Source of the DNA: Siderastrea radians
Taxonomy: Eukaryota > Cnidaria > Anthozoa > Scleractinia > Rhizangiidae
Assembly (NCBI GenBank): GCA_964017195.1
Contig: OZ024894.1
Span: 5,544,347-5,608,346 of the forward strand
DNA length: 64,000 nucleotides
Direction of reading: 5' to 3'
Notes under the pieces: generated by a model
Seen by the model: the letters and a program-made list of their open reading frames with translations, nothing else
The model's database searches: none
What the model was told of the DNA's origin: nothing
Position numbers and translations under genes: made by a program
Shown: piece by piece, positions 12,854-23,197 of the stretch
Position numbering within the stretch: position 1 is the stretch's first letter
Layout: every line of letters starts with the position of its first letter

Positions 12854-15800
12854 AAACATGCATGAATGAGTGTTAGCTCTTCGTTGACGCTCGAAAATGT
12901 CAGGTTTTAATTTCTTTACGGTGGCATATTCACCTTATCAACTCAGTTGATAAGAAAAAAGTCCTAAGTTTTGTTAACCCAAACATTAGCATAGTGTACT
13001 TGCCTTAGTGCGTACCGAATTTCTTGGGATAATTTTTTGGGAGGAGCGTGTTCTTTTTCTAATTATCTCTTACAAAAGGGAGATTATTTCATTAAAGGAG
13101 GAGACTATTCAAGGAAATTTTAACACTGTTTTAAGGACAATCATTTTGAAACGTTGCTTCGAACGTTCAAACGTTAGGAAGGAGGGTGGTTTTATCGTCT
13201 TATTGTCCTGTCATTGCAGATAGTGGACGAGAGAAGCTCTCCAAGATATTTAAGCTGTGCACTCCTCTGAAAACCAAAGATAACGTCACTCAGTTGGAAT
13301 ACTGGCTAAGTGAGACTTGGGTTAATTTAGCGATGGGTAAGTAATGATGATATAGGCTGCGCTAAAACAGTGGGCTTAATTACATTTTGGACATGGTTAG
13401 CCAAAGGCTCCTCTAATTAAAAAAAGTATTTTTCTTGAAATTAACTCTTGAAACAATAGCCCTACAGAAAGCCGAATGTCTCCAATACTCCGCTATTTAT
13501 GACAGAAACTCTTCACCCTTGGACAGCGTCGGCGTAGTTTATGTTATGTTACTGACTATTTGGAACTCTCGAACAATCTGAAACAATTTTTTTTCCCATT
13601 GCAATGATAGTTTGAAATAGCGCGAATCTACCGCCACGTAGTCATTTAACAGCTAACAAACCTTATTGCTCTCGGATGCCAAGTCGGCATTTTATGGAGG
13701 GAGGAAACCGGGACCAGGATGAGAAGCAACAACAAACTCACTTCTAAGACTTTGAAACCAGCGGCGCGTTTCTCGAAAGCCCCGAAAAGTTTTCGGCCCC
13801 AAAAAGCGATTTGTATAAATATGAACCATGCATTCCACAAAGCTGTTATTTTACATTGTCTTTAAGATAAGGAATGTTTAACTTATAACAAAGTTTCATG
13901 CCTAGAAACTTCTTTGTTTACAAGATCAGTACAGTGTGACTTATCATGCCCGAAATCGACCCGAAAAGTTTCGGGGCTTTCGAGAAACGCACGCCAAACC
14001 ACTAACACTTCGTGGAGATCGGGAGCTCTCACTACTGCAGCAAAGTCCACTCAGCTTTACCAAACTCTTTCTTACACCGTTTAATCTTTCTACACAGACG
14101 TTATTTTCATTATACCTGTTTTCGGTTTCGAATTCTTGGAGACTGAAGAAAATTTCACTGTGATATGTGGAACTGGAAATACGCGCGAAAACTGGAAAAC
14201 TTTTCTTCATTTATTACGCGCGCGTCAATTTATCGCGTTGTTTTATTTGGCTCAACTGTCCATGTTATTCAACAGCGAATGATCATTCCACGCCTATTAT
14301 CCCCTGGTTTGCATGCCCTCTAACAATTTTATTTTATTTCTGCATTTTGCAGTTGATTACCCTTACGCAGCCAGCTTCTTAGAGCCTCTCCCAGCTTGGC
14401 CCATTAAGGTACTGAAATACAGTGGAATCCCGAAGAAACCAAGCTCTATATAACGAACACCCCGATATAACAAACAATATTTTTCAGCCCAGTAATATAA
14501 TAAAATGTACGGAAAAGAACCGCGATATAACGAAACCCCGTTTTAAGGAATACATTTTGGCAGTCCTTTGGCACTTTGTTCTATCTTCAATAAACGTTCT
14601 ATCCACACTTACTCATTCGTTTTCCGTGTCCGGCATACAGGTGTTAACAAACGAATGAGAGTTATCGAAAACACCGCTTTACAGTACTTGTAGCAATGTT
14701 TTTAAATCAATGACGAAAACGTTAACTATCCTTTGTTTTTGTTCCAAAAAGTTTGGCACATAATGTGGACAGGGCATGAGACTTAATGGTTTCTTAATGG
14801 TTCTTATCCCTCTTGTTATCACTTTATAGGTCGCTTGTAAATACATGCAAGACGACACATTAGAAGACGACAAACTTCTGGAGGCCGTTGCTAAAGCTGT
14901 CGGGGTGTACTACAATAACTCTGGTCACGCAAAATGCTTTAACACTTCACAACAAGCTGTGTCCTTCCTCGGAGACGAAGGATGGTATTTTCAGGTGGCT
15001 TTTTAACGCTAGTCTCTCTCTTTTTGTTTTTACACCGAAAATCCCGCCATTTTTCTGGCGAAGACCTAGACTTGATGAGTTAAGGCCCAGTAATACGGGC
15101 AACATTTTCGTGCAACTTGTCGGGCAACAATGTTGCGTTGCAAGTTGAGATTGTTTGTTGCGCGTATTACCACCTTCTCGCGCAACAAATTTTTATGTTG
15201 CAAAAAGTAGACATCGCTTTTACTTTTTACAACGTGAAAATTTGTTGCACGCGCAGGTGGTAATACGCACAACAAACAATGTCAACTTGCAACGCAACAT
15301 TGTTGCCCAACAAGTTGCGCGAAAACGTTTCTCGTATTACTGGGCCTTTATTCCTTTGTTAAAAGGTCTGAAAAAAAACTTTTGTTCTTTCAGCGAACAG
15401 TTTTTTTAATGACAGACGTGATAACCAAAAACAGTCCATTATATCAGTCCATTCGCTATAACACGCAAATAATGCAACAAACCAACCAAAACTCGAAGAA
15501 AACCTGAGCTCACAACCCGTGCCAAGTTTGGGAAAAAGTGTGATAGCCAAGGCACAGACGGTTGCTTCTAATTTGTTAAAAAAATTCTCGTGTTTGTCGT
15601 GATTGATTTCAGAACGTAGCATTGGGTTTTTGAGTCAGTGACAGCAAAATAACAAAATCAAATGAAAACAAGCAACCAAACAGACAAACAAACAAGCAAA
15701 CAAGGTAGATAAACCGCGCCATTGACTGAACCGAGATTTAATAAGGCCTTTTTCTTGTTTCCCAATTTAAATGAATAAATTTTTGTTTATAGTTGAGTTA

Positions 15801-18050
15801 CTGTCCAGCTTAGTGTTGTAGTTGCTATGTGATTTGAATGTTGAGGTCGTCGTGTTTTTCAAATTTGTTTCCAGGCCTGTACAGAGATGGTGATGCCGCT
15901 TTGTTCAGATGGAGTCAATGACATGTTCACTGAGTCGAAGGTACGTGGCATCTTGGTACGAAAACAGTCAGGGAAAGAGAGAGTAAAACAAGCATGATAT
16001 TCTATTCTGGGTGCTAGGGATTTCTTTGCGTTTTTGTAAACGAACGATGAGATAACATTGCTTGGTCATGCGGGTACAAACGCAAGAAAAAGCAGTTGCG
16101 TCCAGAGTAGCTGTTTGGGTCCGTTTGTGACTACTACGGTTTCTGTTGCATCTAGTAACTAAGAGTATTACCACCCCTCCCCCCTGAGCGGAATACTAGC
16201 TTTTCACAGTTACCCCGGTCCCAGTGTTTCCTGAGAATTCCCTAAACGTTCACAAGGACTCTAACCGAAGAGCTTCACCTCAGTCGTGGACATCAAATGT
16301 CGTATGGGTGTTTCCTTTCTAGCGTGTATTTGCTCCCCGCCACAGGCTACAAACTTCCTTTGTTTTGTTGTTTTTGTGTCTGTTGACTTTTGCCATTATG
16401 GCAACGATGGTATCAAATTGCCTCGAAAGGGGAACATTCATCTTCCGCGTGCTGTTCTTGGCTCTTGCTATTTCTGTGGCTGCTTTTACAGTAAAAGTTC
16501 TCTGGCTTTTTATTCACCTTCACTCCGTCCTATTGTTCGGCCTTAACCCTTTAAGCCGTAACTGCGATGAAAATGAAATTTCTCTTTACATCATCACTCC
16601 TTGTTCATCACACATCAGTTCAAGTGACGAGAATAAAGGAAGTGATCAGTGAGGATAAGATGTCTTGATATTTAGACAAATTCTCCTTACTAGTTCCACA
16701 AGAAATGTATGGGGAACAGTAAGGAGAATATGCATTTTTATATCAGGGCTTACACTCCAATCTCTCTCTAGCCGATTAACGGTAATCCCGGATTAAAAGG
16801 TAACCAAGGCTCCTGATTCTCTTGTAGAAAAGAGTTTTCGGTGTTAATTTTAAGTGCCGTTTCAATGCAACCAAACTCAAAACGGAGCACTGAAAAAGGC
16901 TTTACAGGAATCCTCTTCACTTGGCTCTAAGACTGAACTAAAGACTAGCACTAATCCGGGTTAGCTTAATCCTGCCTTGAGCAACCGGGCCGAGGTGTTT
17001 TACAGTACATTGCTTGTATTTTGTTTGTTAGTGGGATTTCAAAGAGTATGCACAGGAGTGCCAAAAGTCACGTGGTGTAACTCCGTTGGAGTACTGGGCC
17101 GAAGTTTTGTATGGAGGGAAGAAAATAAGGACACATAGTAATATAGTCTTCAGGTAAGCGCTGCACATAACATAACATAACAAACATAACATAACATAAC
17201 ATAACATAACATAACATAACATAACATAACATAACATAACATAACATAACATAACACAACATAAGTGAATTACTCGTCGTGGTCCAAATGAGGTAAGTTT
17301 ACTGTCGGTTAACGAAACTTCTCTTTAGGAATTAGTTTCTTTTTCTTTTATTCGTGTTCCTGTATCAGTTTTCATGTTTACAGTTAACTGGTTATTTCTT
17401 CATTGTCACACAATTCATACATGTACAAGTAGTTCCCACTGAGGCTCGGGAAGGTCACGGGTATAAAGATTACAAAATTGACGAGACTGATTTCCAGACT
17501 GGCACCACAGCTAAAGAGCAATTTATTGGTCATTTCAACCGCTAAGTTCCGAAAAAAGAGACCTTCGTTCACAGGAAACCTGCAAACAAGTTAGTCCGTA
17601 TTAAACAAAGCGGTAGAATTCAGGTTGGTCTTTCAACTCAGTTTCTAACAGTTATTCAAACGCTTTGTTTTGAGTTTGCTTCATCCTAGGTTTGTTAGAA
17701 GCTAGGTATCTAACGTTTCACTGTATAAACGCCATTTCAGTGCACTGCTTAAGTTAAGTGTTGCTTTTCATTCCAGTAACGGCCTCCTAGACCCCTGGTC
17801 GGCAGGCGGGGTTACCCAGAACATCACTGACAGCCTCGTTGCCGTGCTGATAGAGGATGGAGCCCACCACTTGGACTTGAGACATAAAAACCCGCTGGAC
17901 CCTCCGTCTGTCGTGCGGGCGCGAAACTTGGAGAAATACTACATTTCACAGTGGATAAAAGAGTATAACGAAAAGAGAGAGAAGAAAGTGCATTTTAGAA
18001 TTTCTAGCAAGACAGCTAAAGGAAAATTCAAGAATATATCAATTCTGTAG
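7330..18050 (+). CDS. PRCP: Lysosomal Pro-X carboxypeptidase (peptidase family S28)
   Basis: Serine carboxypeptidase that removes the last residue after a proline, in lysosomes or secreted. Fourteen exons join in phase: 7330-7506, 8176-8313, 9963-10064, 10177-10251, 11008-11065, 11160-11208, 11292-11346, 12587-12692, 13220-13336, 14353-14408, 14830-14994, 15875-15940, 17032-17153, 17777-18050, giving 519 residues (human 496). A hydrophobic signal peptide covers about residues 1-22. Family landmarks in order are [41 protein letters not shown] with nucleophile Ser181, [22 protein letters not shown] with Asp434 and GAHHLDLR with His459. The Asp-His spacing (25) equals the human 430/455 spacing. 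Intron 1 must use a GC donor (CAAAAG|GCGAGT), because the nearby GT would break the frame. The C-terminal 30 residues are unusually lysine-rich. All three catalytic residues are kept and no frame break is seen, so it is probably functional. Confidence 0.95.
8358..8420. mobile_element. 63-bp hairpin element with 10-bp target duplication
   Basis: Two 26-bp arms (AGCCTCCCGTGCAGTCGG at 8359 onward; its near-exact inverse ends at 8420) form almost the whole insert. ACAATTTGAT lies directly on both sides (8348-8357 and 8421-8430), as expected for a target-site duplication. It lies in PRCP intron 2. Confidence 0.75.
8768..9680. mobile_element. 913-bp non-autonomous DNA transposon, 6-bp flanking duplication
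   Basis: Ends are GAGGGGGGTGAATAG and its inverse CTATTCACCCCCCTC, followed inward by matching GATCGG/GGATTT-rich subterminal sequence. ATAATA flanks both ends (8762-8767, 9681-9686). The interior has no recognisable transposase. It lies in PRCP intron 2. Confidence 0.7.
11498..11539. repeat. Short hairpin
   Basis: Twelve-base arms GCTAACCTCGTT and AACGAGGTTAGC enclose an 18-bp loop in PRCP intron 7. A second palindrome (AACGAGGCTAACCTCGTT) overlaps its left arm. Confidence 0.5.
11540..12307 (-). mobile_element. Inverted-repeat element, possible Penelope-like remnant
   Basis: Arms of about 62 bp at 11715-11778 and 12246-12307 are inverted copies (TACAGCTATTTCAATTAA inward to CGCGACAAGACCG). 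Just outside the left arm, on the minus strand, CTGATGATGGTGTTTGAAAC (around 11685-11704) recalls the hammerhead core of Penelope-like elements, but stem II is too short to be convincing. No coding sequence is recognisable. It fills most of PRCP intron 7. Confidence 0.4.
12787..12855. repeat. (GAAA)n microsatellite
   Basis: About 16 GAAA units in PRCP intron 8, beginning about 95 bp after the exon 8 donor at 12693. Confidence 0.9.
13766..13990. mobile_element. Foldback/MITE-like element in PRCP intron 9
   Basis: GCGTTTCTCGAAAGCCCCGA at 13766 is inverted at 13961-13990, giving arms of about 30 bp around a 165-bp spacer. No target duplication could be fixed. Confidence 0.55.
14415..14690. mobile_element. 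Possible pogo/Tigger-type MITE remnant
   Basis: CAGTGGAATCCCG followed by repeated ATATAACGAA/ATATAACAAA motifs resembles the ends of Tigger-like elements. The right end (AGTTATCGAAAACACCGCTT) is only loosely inverted. It lies in PRCP intron 10. Confidence 0.3.
15083..15347. mobile_element. 265-bp MITE with long inverted arms and TTA duplication
   Basis: Ends AGGCCCAGTAATACG and CGTATTACTGGGCCT continue inward as arms of about 110-120 bp rich in GCAACA/TTGTTGC. TTA flanks both sides (15080-15082, 15348-15350), as in PIF/Harbinger-type insertions. It lies in PRCP intron 11. Confidence 0.75.
16547..16751 (+). mobile_element. TTAA-flanked ~204-bp MITE family, copy 1
   Basis: Begins CCCTTTAAGCC after TTAA at 16543-16546 and carries the family's internal AAATTCTCCTTACTAGTTCC and AGTAAGGAGAATATGCATTT blocks. 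The right end is decayed. Other copies are at 22591, 26811, 33263 and, more diverged, 46480. Confidence 0.75.
17166..17266. repeat. (CATAA)n pentanucleotide microsatellite
   Basis: About 20 units of CATAA starting some 12 bp inside PRCP intron 13, right behind the exon 13 splice donor (17154). Confidence 0.9.
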
Positions 18051-19194
18051 CTTTTGTCAGCTTTTCCGTGCTGGGGGCTTAGTAAACTAAGTTAATTTTA
18101 AAATTTTTCGTAATTTTCCGACTCTGCATGAATTATAACGCATTTGAGTGCTTGCAAGTTCCTTACCGTACGTTAACTAAGAAACTAACCGGTGAGGGAA
18201 ACATATTTTCTATAGTTTTAACGTCTTTCAATTAAATCAGGTGAAATTTTCCAGTGATCGAGGGAGCGGACTGACATATCACATTATTCTTCTGTAGCAG
18301 CTCTACAATTGCCGTGGTCAACAACTTTTTGTGTAACATAAAGCAACATTTTTGTATTGTAGTATGCATGGCATTTTTCTACCTCGCTTTAGTTTATTTT
18401 TAGTCTGAATAAAAGATGTTACATTCACGTCTAACATCGTTTATCCTAACGATTCTCCTTGGGCCTTTTCCGAGAAAGAGAGGGGGGGGGGGGGTGACGA
18501 TGGGTTGCTTTAGCAGTTAGCGGCTAACCAATAAGCGGTATTTTGCCGACTAATGGTTAAGAGAGAATCCCTTCCGCCATAAAAAACCTTAATGTTTGCT
18601 ATTGTGTTTTGGGGTTGTTCTCGGTTTTCGAGAGTTACCATTCTCTTTAACACAACTCAGAATGAAGCGGATGACAGTTGTTTGATCGTGACCAATTTAG
18701 TTCAGAAGGAGTGCGAACGATGAAAATGTTTTGTATCAGGGCCACGCTTCGAGGGCAGTGTGTAGGTTTGTCGCTCGCAATACTGCTTGTTGTTACACTC
18801 ATTAGCAGTATTCTCTTTCCGCTCAGTGATGGTCGAGCAAAACGAACAGGCGGGCGGGCGCAAATTTAATCGCCTGTCTTTCAGAAGAAACACCAGCTGA
18901 CACTTCTCAGACGACAACAGCTTTACAACAAAAACAGCGAAAATCGACCGTTAAAAAACCAAGAAACGACGTGAAGAAACTGGGAAAACTTGAACAATGA
19001 ACCACTGGTCCATGGAAACGGACCAGGCCCAGAAATTTGGACTTTTTCCAAAAGTATAAAGCCTAGGCTAGTTAATTTGAAGCTTTTTTTTTCTAGCGAA
19101 ATGCACATCAATGTCCTGAAAAGCGTCAAAAAATTATATTTGACTCTAAAGAGTGATGAGAAACTGTATGGAGCCACCTTAAGCCCCGCCTAAA
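18051..19194. other. PRCP 3' UTR and downstream spacer
   Basis: The 3' UTR probably runs to the AATAAA at 18408. A G-run of about 14 bases lies at 18481-18495. No gene recognised in the rest. Confidence 0.5.
18408..18413 (+). terminator. Candidate polyadenylation signal of PRCP
   Basis: The first AATAAA hexamer after the PRCP stop codon, 358 bp downstream. Confidence 0.55.
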
Positions 19195-19513
19195 CGATCA
19201 AACATTTTCGTCCAACATCGTGTTGGAAGAACATGTTTTACTGTTCAGTGGTCGCCTCTCTAACCTTTGCATTTAAATGGTTTCCATGTTTGATCAAGAT
19301 CAAACATTTTCACCCAACATTGTGCTTTACGAACAAATGATTGATCGTATAGCCACCTCTGCGAACAAGGCTTGCGCGAGCGGGAGGAGACTGAATTTGG
19401 GTGACGTCGACGTATTTTTTCAGCGGTACTCCGTAAAAGTTTTATGTGGGTTCACTTTGTCCGACAGTGGTGAAAGGGTTTGACTCTGACTTGTTTTCAA
19501 TACTTGCTAAAAA

Positions 19514-19545
19514 GACGTTTCGGCTAATGCTTAAGCCTTCATCAG
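19514..19545 (-). ncRNA. Hammerhead-ribozyme motif of a Penelope-like element
   Basis: On the minus strand, CTGATGA is followed by AGGC-loop-GCC, then GAAA and CGTC. This is the core order of a minimal type I hammerhead with a GGC/GCC stem II. It lies downstream of the GIY-YIG frame on the same strand, where Penelope-like elements carry such ribozymes in their terminal repeats. Confidence 0.6.
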
Positions 19546-19639
19546 TTTGATAAAACTGAGATTGTTATTACGCGTGTTTTAAAATTATGGCACGTGCATG
19601 CTCGTGCTAGACAATTGTTAACAAGTTGCGCGTAATGTT

Positions 19640-20272
19640 TCAAACGTATCGCGGGACTTCAGCGCGAGCCAGAGATCTGTACACCTCTGCAATGGCGATG
19701 TGGTCTTTCCCTGCATTCTGATCTTTAGTTGACAAACAGGCTTCTAGGAAAAGTCGCTCTTGAAGATTTCCTTCTTGTCCAACAACTTTTACATTACTAA
19801 AGTCCATGTGATGACTGTTTTCGTAGACATGATATGCCACCTTGGGGTTGTGGTCAAACAAAGAGATGGCCTTGTTGTGTTCCGCAATCCGCGTCTTCAG
19901 TTGTCTTTCTGTTTGACCATAGTATACAAAATCGCAATTTGTGCAGCTAATTTTGTATACTACGCCCGACTGAGACCGGTCTGCTTCCTTTTGCGCTTTA
20001 GGGCATGGAAAGAGGCTGTTAATAGTGATTTGTGGTTTGTAGGCGACTTTGACCTGTTGTTGTCTCAGAACACGGCCAATTCGTTCTGAAATGCCTCGCA
20101 CGTAAGGTAGTATTACAAAGCCATTGGAAGTGATCGTGGTTGTTGGTGGGTATGACAACGCTCTCTCGCAGCTATTGATGAAAGACGATGGATAATAATT
20201 CTCACGCAACAAGAACAATTTTTCAGACTTGTTTTCTCTTGAAAGCAAGCAAGAGTCAAACCCTTTCACCAC
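19640..20272 (-). pseudogene. Penelope-like retroelement, GIY-YIG endonuclease end
   Basis: An open frame of 210 codons encodes the C-terminal part of a Penelope-like polyprotein. Landmarks are LPYVRGISERIGRVLR (about 55-70), GVVYKISCTNC (103-113), YYGQTERQLKTRIAEH (117-132) with the catalytic-type Arg128, and Glu177 in RLFLEACL, matching the GIY-YIG endonuclease layout with its cysteine pair. The reverse-transcriptase domain that should precede it is missing, and the first 35 residues look ragged, so this is a 5'-truncated, dead copy. Its frame runs opposite to PRCP. Confidence 0.8.
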
Positions 20273-20619
20273 TATGTCGACTCCTGACTACAACCACTCA
20301 ATTTTCACTTTGTCCGATGTCTGGTCATGCACTGTTTGCACGTTTAGCCGCCGCACGTTCTGTGTGGCCAACACGACGTTGGACGGAAATGTTTGATCGA
20401 TTAACCGGGCCTTTAGACTACCCTCATTAGTGGCTTGAATTGATGACGTCATCACACGTGACGTCAAAAGACATAAACAAAGCACTCCTGGTAGCCGCCT
20501 ACGCGTCCGGGACTTCAACGGTCCCGTTGAAAAAGGCCCCTATTTTGAGACCCTAAAGTTTGCATCCCCACCCACAAGAACTTGTCACGCAGTATCTACG
20601 AGTTCAACTCCTGAGCCAT

Positions 20620-20809
20620 ACACCTTATTCCAAAATGGCGGAAAATACATTACTCCTTTGTCTCATCGAACTCATTGTTAATTGGCCCTTGTTGCCTCGA
20701 CCCCATCTGCTGAATTCAAAGAAATGTTTGGCTTGAAACGAGGCAACAAGGGCCAATTAACATGGAGACAAAAGAATAACGTATTTTCCGCCTTTGTGGA
20801 ATAAGGTGT
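20620..20809. mobile_element. 190-bp foldback MITE
   Basis: ACACCTTATTCC and its inverse GGAATAAGGTGT bound arms of about 75 bp (TTAATTGGCCCTTGTTGCCT inward) around a 40-bp loop. AT flanks both ends. Confidence 0.7.
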
Positions 20810-22590
20810 ATATTTATACCCAAATGTGTACACAATGTATGTTAATACCCAAATGGCCATCCAGTTAAGGTTTTCATTGTTTATATTTTATTTGAGAAGT
20901 TACTTTATTTTGCTTGGGGCCACCATAGAAGAAACTAGGTGAAGCAGTAATCGTGTCATCAGACATACAGTTTTTCAACATAATTTAAACTGTCTGAACA
21001 GGCCGGTCCAAAACTTTTTCTTGAACGAAAGTTACATAAACAAAAAAAAAAAAAAAAAAAAACGAAAAGACAGCAAAACAAAACATCACATGTAACACGA
21101 TATAAAGAAGCAAAAATATAAAAAATGAGCATTGATTTAGTTCATAATAATCATGGCGTTGTAGTGTTGTTCAAAACGCACCGACACAACACGAGAATTA
21201 ACACACCAAGGCACATGTTCAAAATGTTCCAAATTCGACTTATTTAATATTGTCCTTAACAGCAAGGTCCTTTAAAATTACTAATAAGGTGTCCACAAGA
21301 GAGCACGTTATTGAAAAATACCTTCCTACGATGGAACGATATTCTGTTCCCATAACAGGTAATATTGTAAAATATATGCCTTCGACTTCCAAGATGACGT
21401 CCACAATTTACCAACAGAACTATGTCACTAAGAAGCAAGGACTATTGGTTGCACTGGTGTACAGTTCACGCACGTTATTCCACAGAACAGTGATGTCACG
21501 CCTTCCCCTGCTGCCTTTTGTCTTTATCGTCATCGTCTACGTCTTGTTCAGGGTAAAATACTTTTTTCAAGCGTCCGAGAAAACCGTTGTCATCTTCGCA
21601 AGCCGTCTTGGTACCTTAGAAAAATTGAAGAGCCAAGAAGGCAGAGTTAGTGACAGTGTATGAAAATCTGTGTTGTTTGGTAACTTAATTTGGCAGCCCT
21701 TGTCTGAGTAGTGACGCAAGGTATCTCACCCTGGGTAGAACAACTGCATGGTGACCGTAGGAGACTTGACACTTGTGGTAATAAACAAACTTAATCGCAA
21801 GGAAGAGGTCCTGTTTTTAACACTTTGTCACTCGCACACTCTCTGACTCTACAATTCCTCCTCGGAAATCACTATGCCTAGCCTCCAACGCGAGACATTC
21901 TTTGGGCTTGTCACGCGCTCTCCCCAATTGATTGCGTGAAGAGCCGTAATGACGTCTGCGTTGAAGGCTACACGATGACACGATGTAGCTAACGTTCATG
22001 CCAATCAGCGTCTGTTGTAAATTACACAAGACAAATGCAGACAGCGGAAGGCTGTGTAGCCTGCAGGCAGATGCCATCTTTTTCCAAGATTTCGTCCCTT
22101 TTCCAATGAAGGGAGGAAACAAGAGACACCAGAGAACAGGCTACAGACTACAGACTATAGCGTGACACGGTCTCCTTCATTTACAGTGAAACATCACAGT
22201 GAAAATGCTTTTACATCGTTCTGTTAGCTTTCCGTACTTCTCGGCCAATCAAATAGCCTGCAATCCCATGCGCACACGACTCAGCTTGACAGCTCCATGT
22301 CCCCAAATAACTTAGGATTGTGATTGGCCAGCCACGAAAAAACCAACAGAAAGATGACAAAGAGATGCCAAAAACTTGACAAATTACCAAAACATATCAT
22401 CGATTTATATTGGGTAAGTCTCCTTACACTACTTACAGTGTAAAAAAACACGACGATGTGAGGAAAAAACCGACTGGAGAACGTTTGGATTTGTAAAAGC
22501 TGTGTATAGCCCTGAAAAGCATCTTTTTTCGTACGCAATCATCTTTCTAAGATGGCCACCGTCACAAAACTAAGTTTGAGTCAGTTCTCG
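20810..22590. other. Unassigned region
   Basis: A poly-A run of about 20 bases lies at 21043-21062. An open frame at 21250-21663 on the plus strand (137 codons) has no family features I recognise. Nothing else is supported. Confidence 0.4.
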
Positions 22591-22807
22591 TTTAATCCTA
22601 TAAGCCCCAATATCAGCATGCAGATTCTCCTCATTGTTCTCGATATATTTCTTATGGCATTAACTGGGAGAATTTGCTTAAACATCAAGACGTTTCATCT
22701 TTGGTGATCATGTCCTTAATTTTCATGACCTGTGTGTGATAATTGTAATGCAACTGATATGATAAGGAGAAATTTGATGCTGATTCTGTTGGGGCTCCAA
22801 GGGTTAA
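22591..22807 (-). mobile_element. TTAA-flanked MITE family, copy 2 (inverted, diverged)
   Basis: Reads as the inverse of the family at 26811-27014: a CCTATAAGCCCC end, internal GAGAATTTGC and TTTGGTGATCAT blocks, and a GGGGCTCCAAGGGTTAA end. Confidence 0.6.
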
Positions 22808-22871
22808 AAAAGTCAAATTGCAATTAGAATCTCTTGTAAGCAGTCACCACAGGCGACCGTCCTTCCCAGAG

Positions 22872-22877
22872 TTTATT
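22872..22877 (-). terminator. Candidate polyadenylation signal of DNAJA3
   Basis: TTTATT on the plus strand reads AATAAA on the gene strand, about 320 bp after the stop codon. Confidence 0.35.
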
Positions 22878-23197
22878 CAAGAAACTGGACCCTACAACGC
22901 CCCTCTTGGAAGACTGTAGAGCACTTGTTTCACAAAGATGTCAGAATTTTCAAATACAACTTTAGGTTGAACGGCAAATTGGTGGTGTCAGACTAATATT
23001 TGGGGACATCGTATCGAATTTCTAAATATTGTTGCGATGATAGATTGAAATATAATTATGTGTTCAGGAACTCTTGCAGAAAATCTTAAATAATTCTGAT
23101 CTTTTTCTTGATCTCAGAAGTGCATTAGGTCGAGACCGCTTACGCGAGACTTGATCACATTAAAAAGTTCTACTCTACACTTAAGTTACGTTAAACG

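Larger units (their letters stand above)
19195..20399. mobile_element. Inverted-repeat element carrying a nested Penelope-like remnant
   Basis: Outer arms CGATCAAACATTTTCGTCCA (from 19195) and its inverse ending at 20399 extend about 32 bp. A second partial copy (GATCAAACATTTTC) lies at 19290. An inner inverted pair GTGGTGAAAGGGTTTGAC (19467-19484 and 20259-20276) brackets the Penelope-like sequence, suggesting it inserted into an older MITE. Confidence 0.6.

Noticed and set aside
16770..17000. Possible MITE with CCCGGATTA inverted motifs in PRCP intron 12
   Set aside because: Only short, imperfect inverted matches and no duplication; too weak to list.
17028..17262. Minus-strand frames of repeated MLCYV
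   Set aside because: They are translations of the (CATAA)n microsatellite.
19760..20089. Plus-strand frame of 109 codons
   Set aside because: It is antisense to the Penelope-like GIY-YIG frame.
21250..21663. Plus-strand 137-codon frame
   Set aside because: No domain, splice context or homologue-like motif; length alone is weak in AT-rich DNA.
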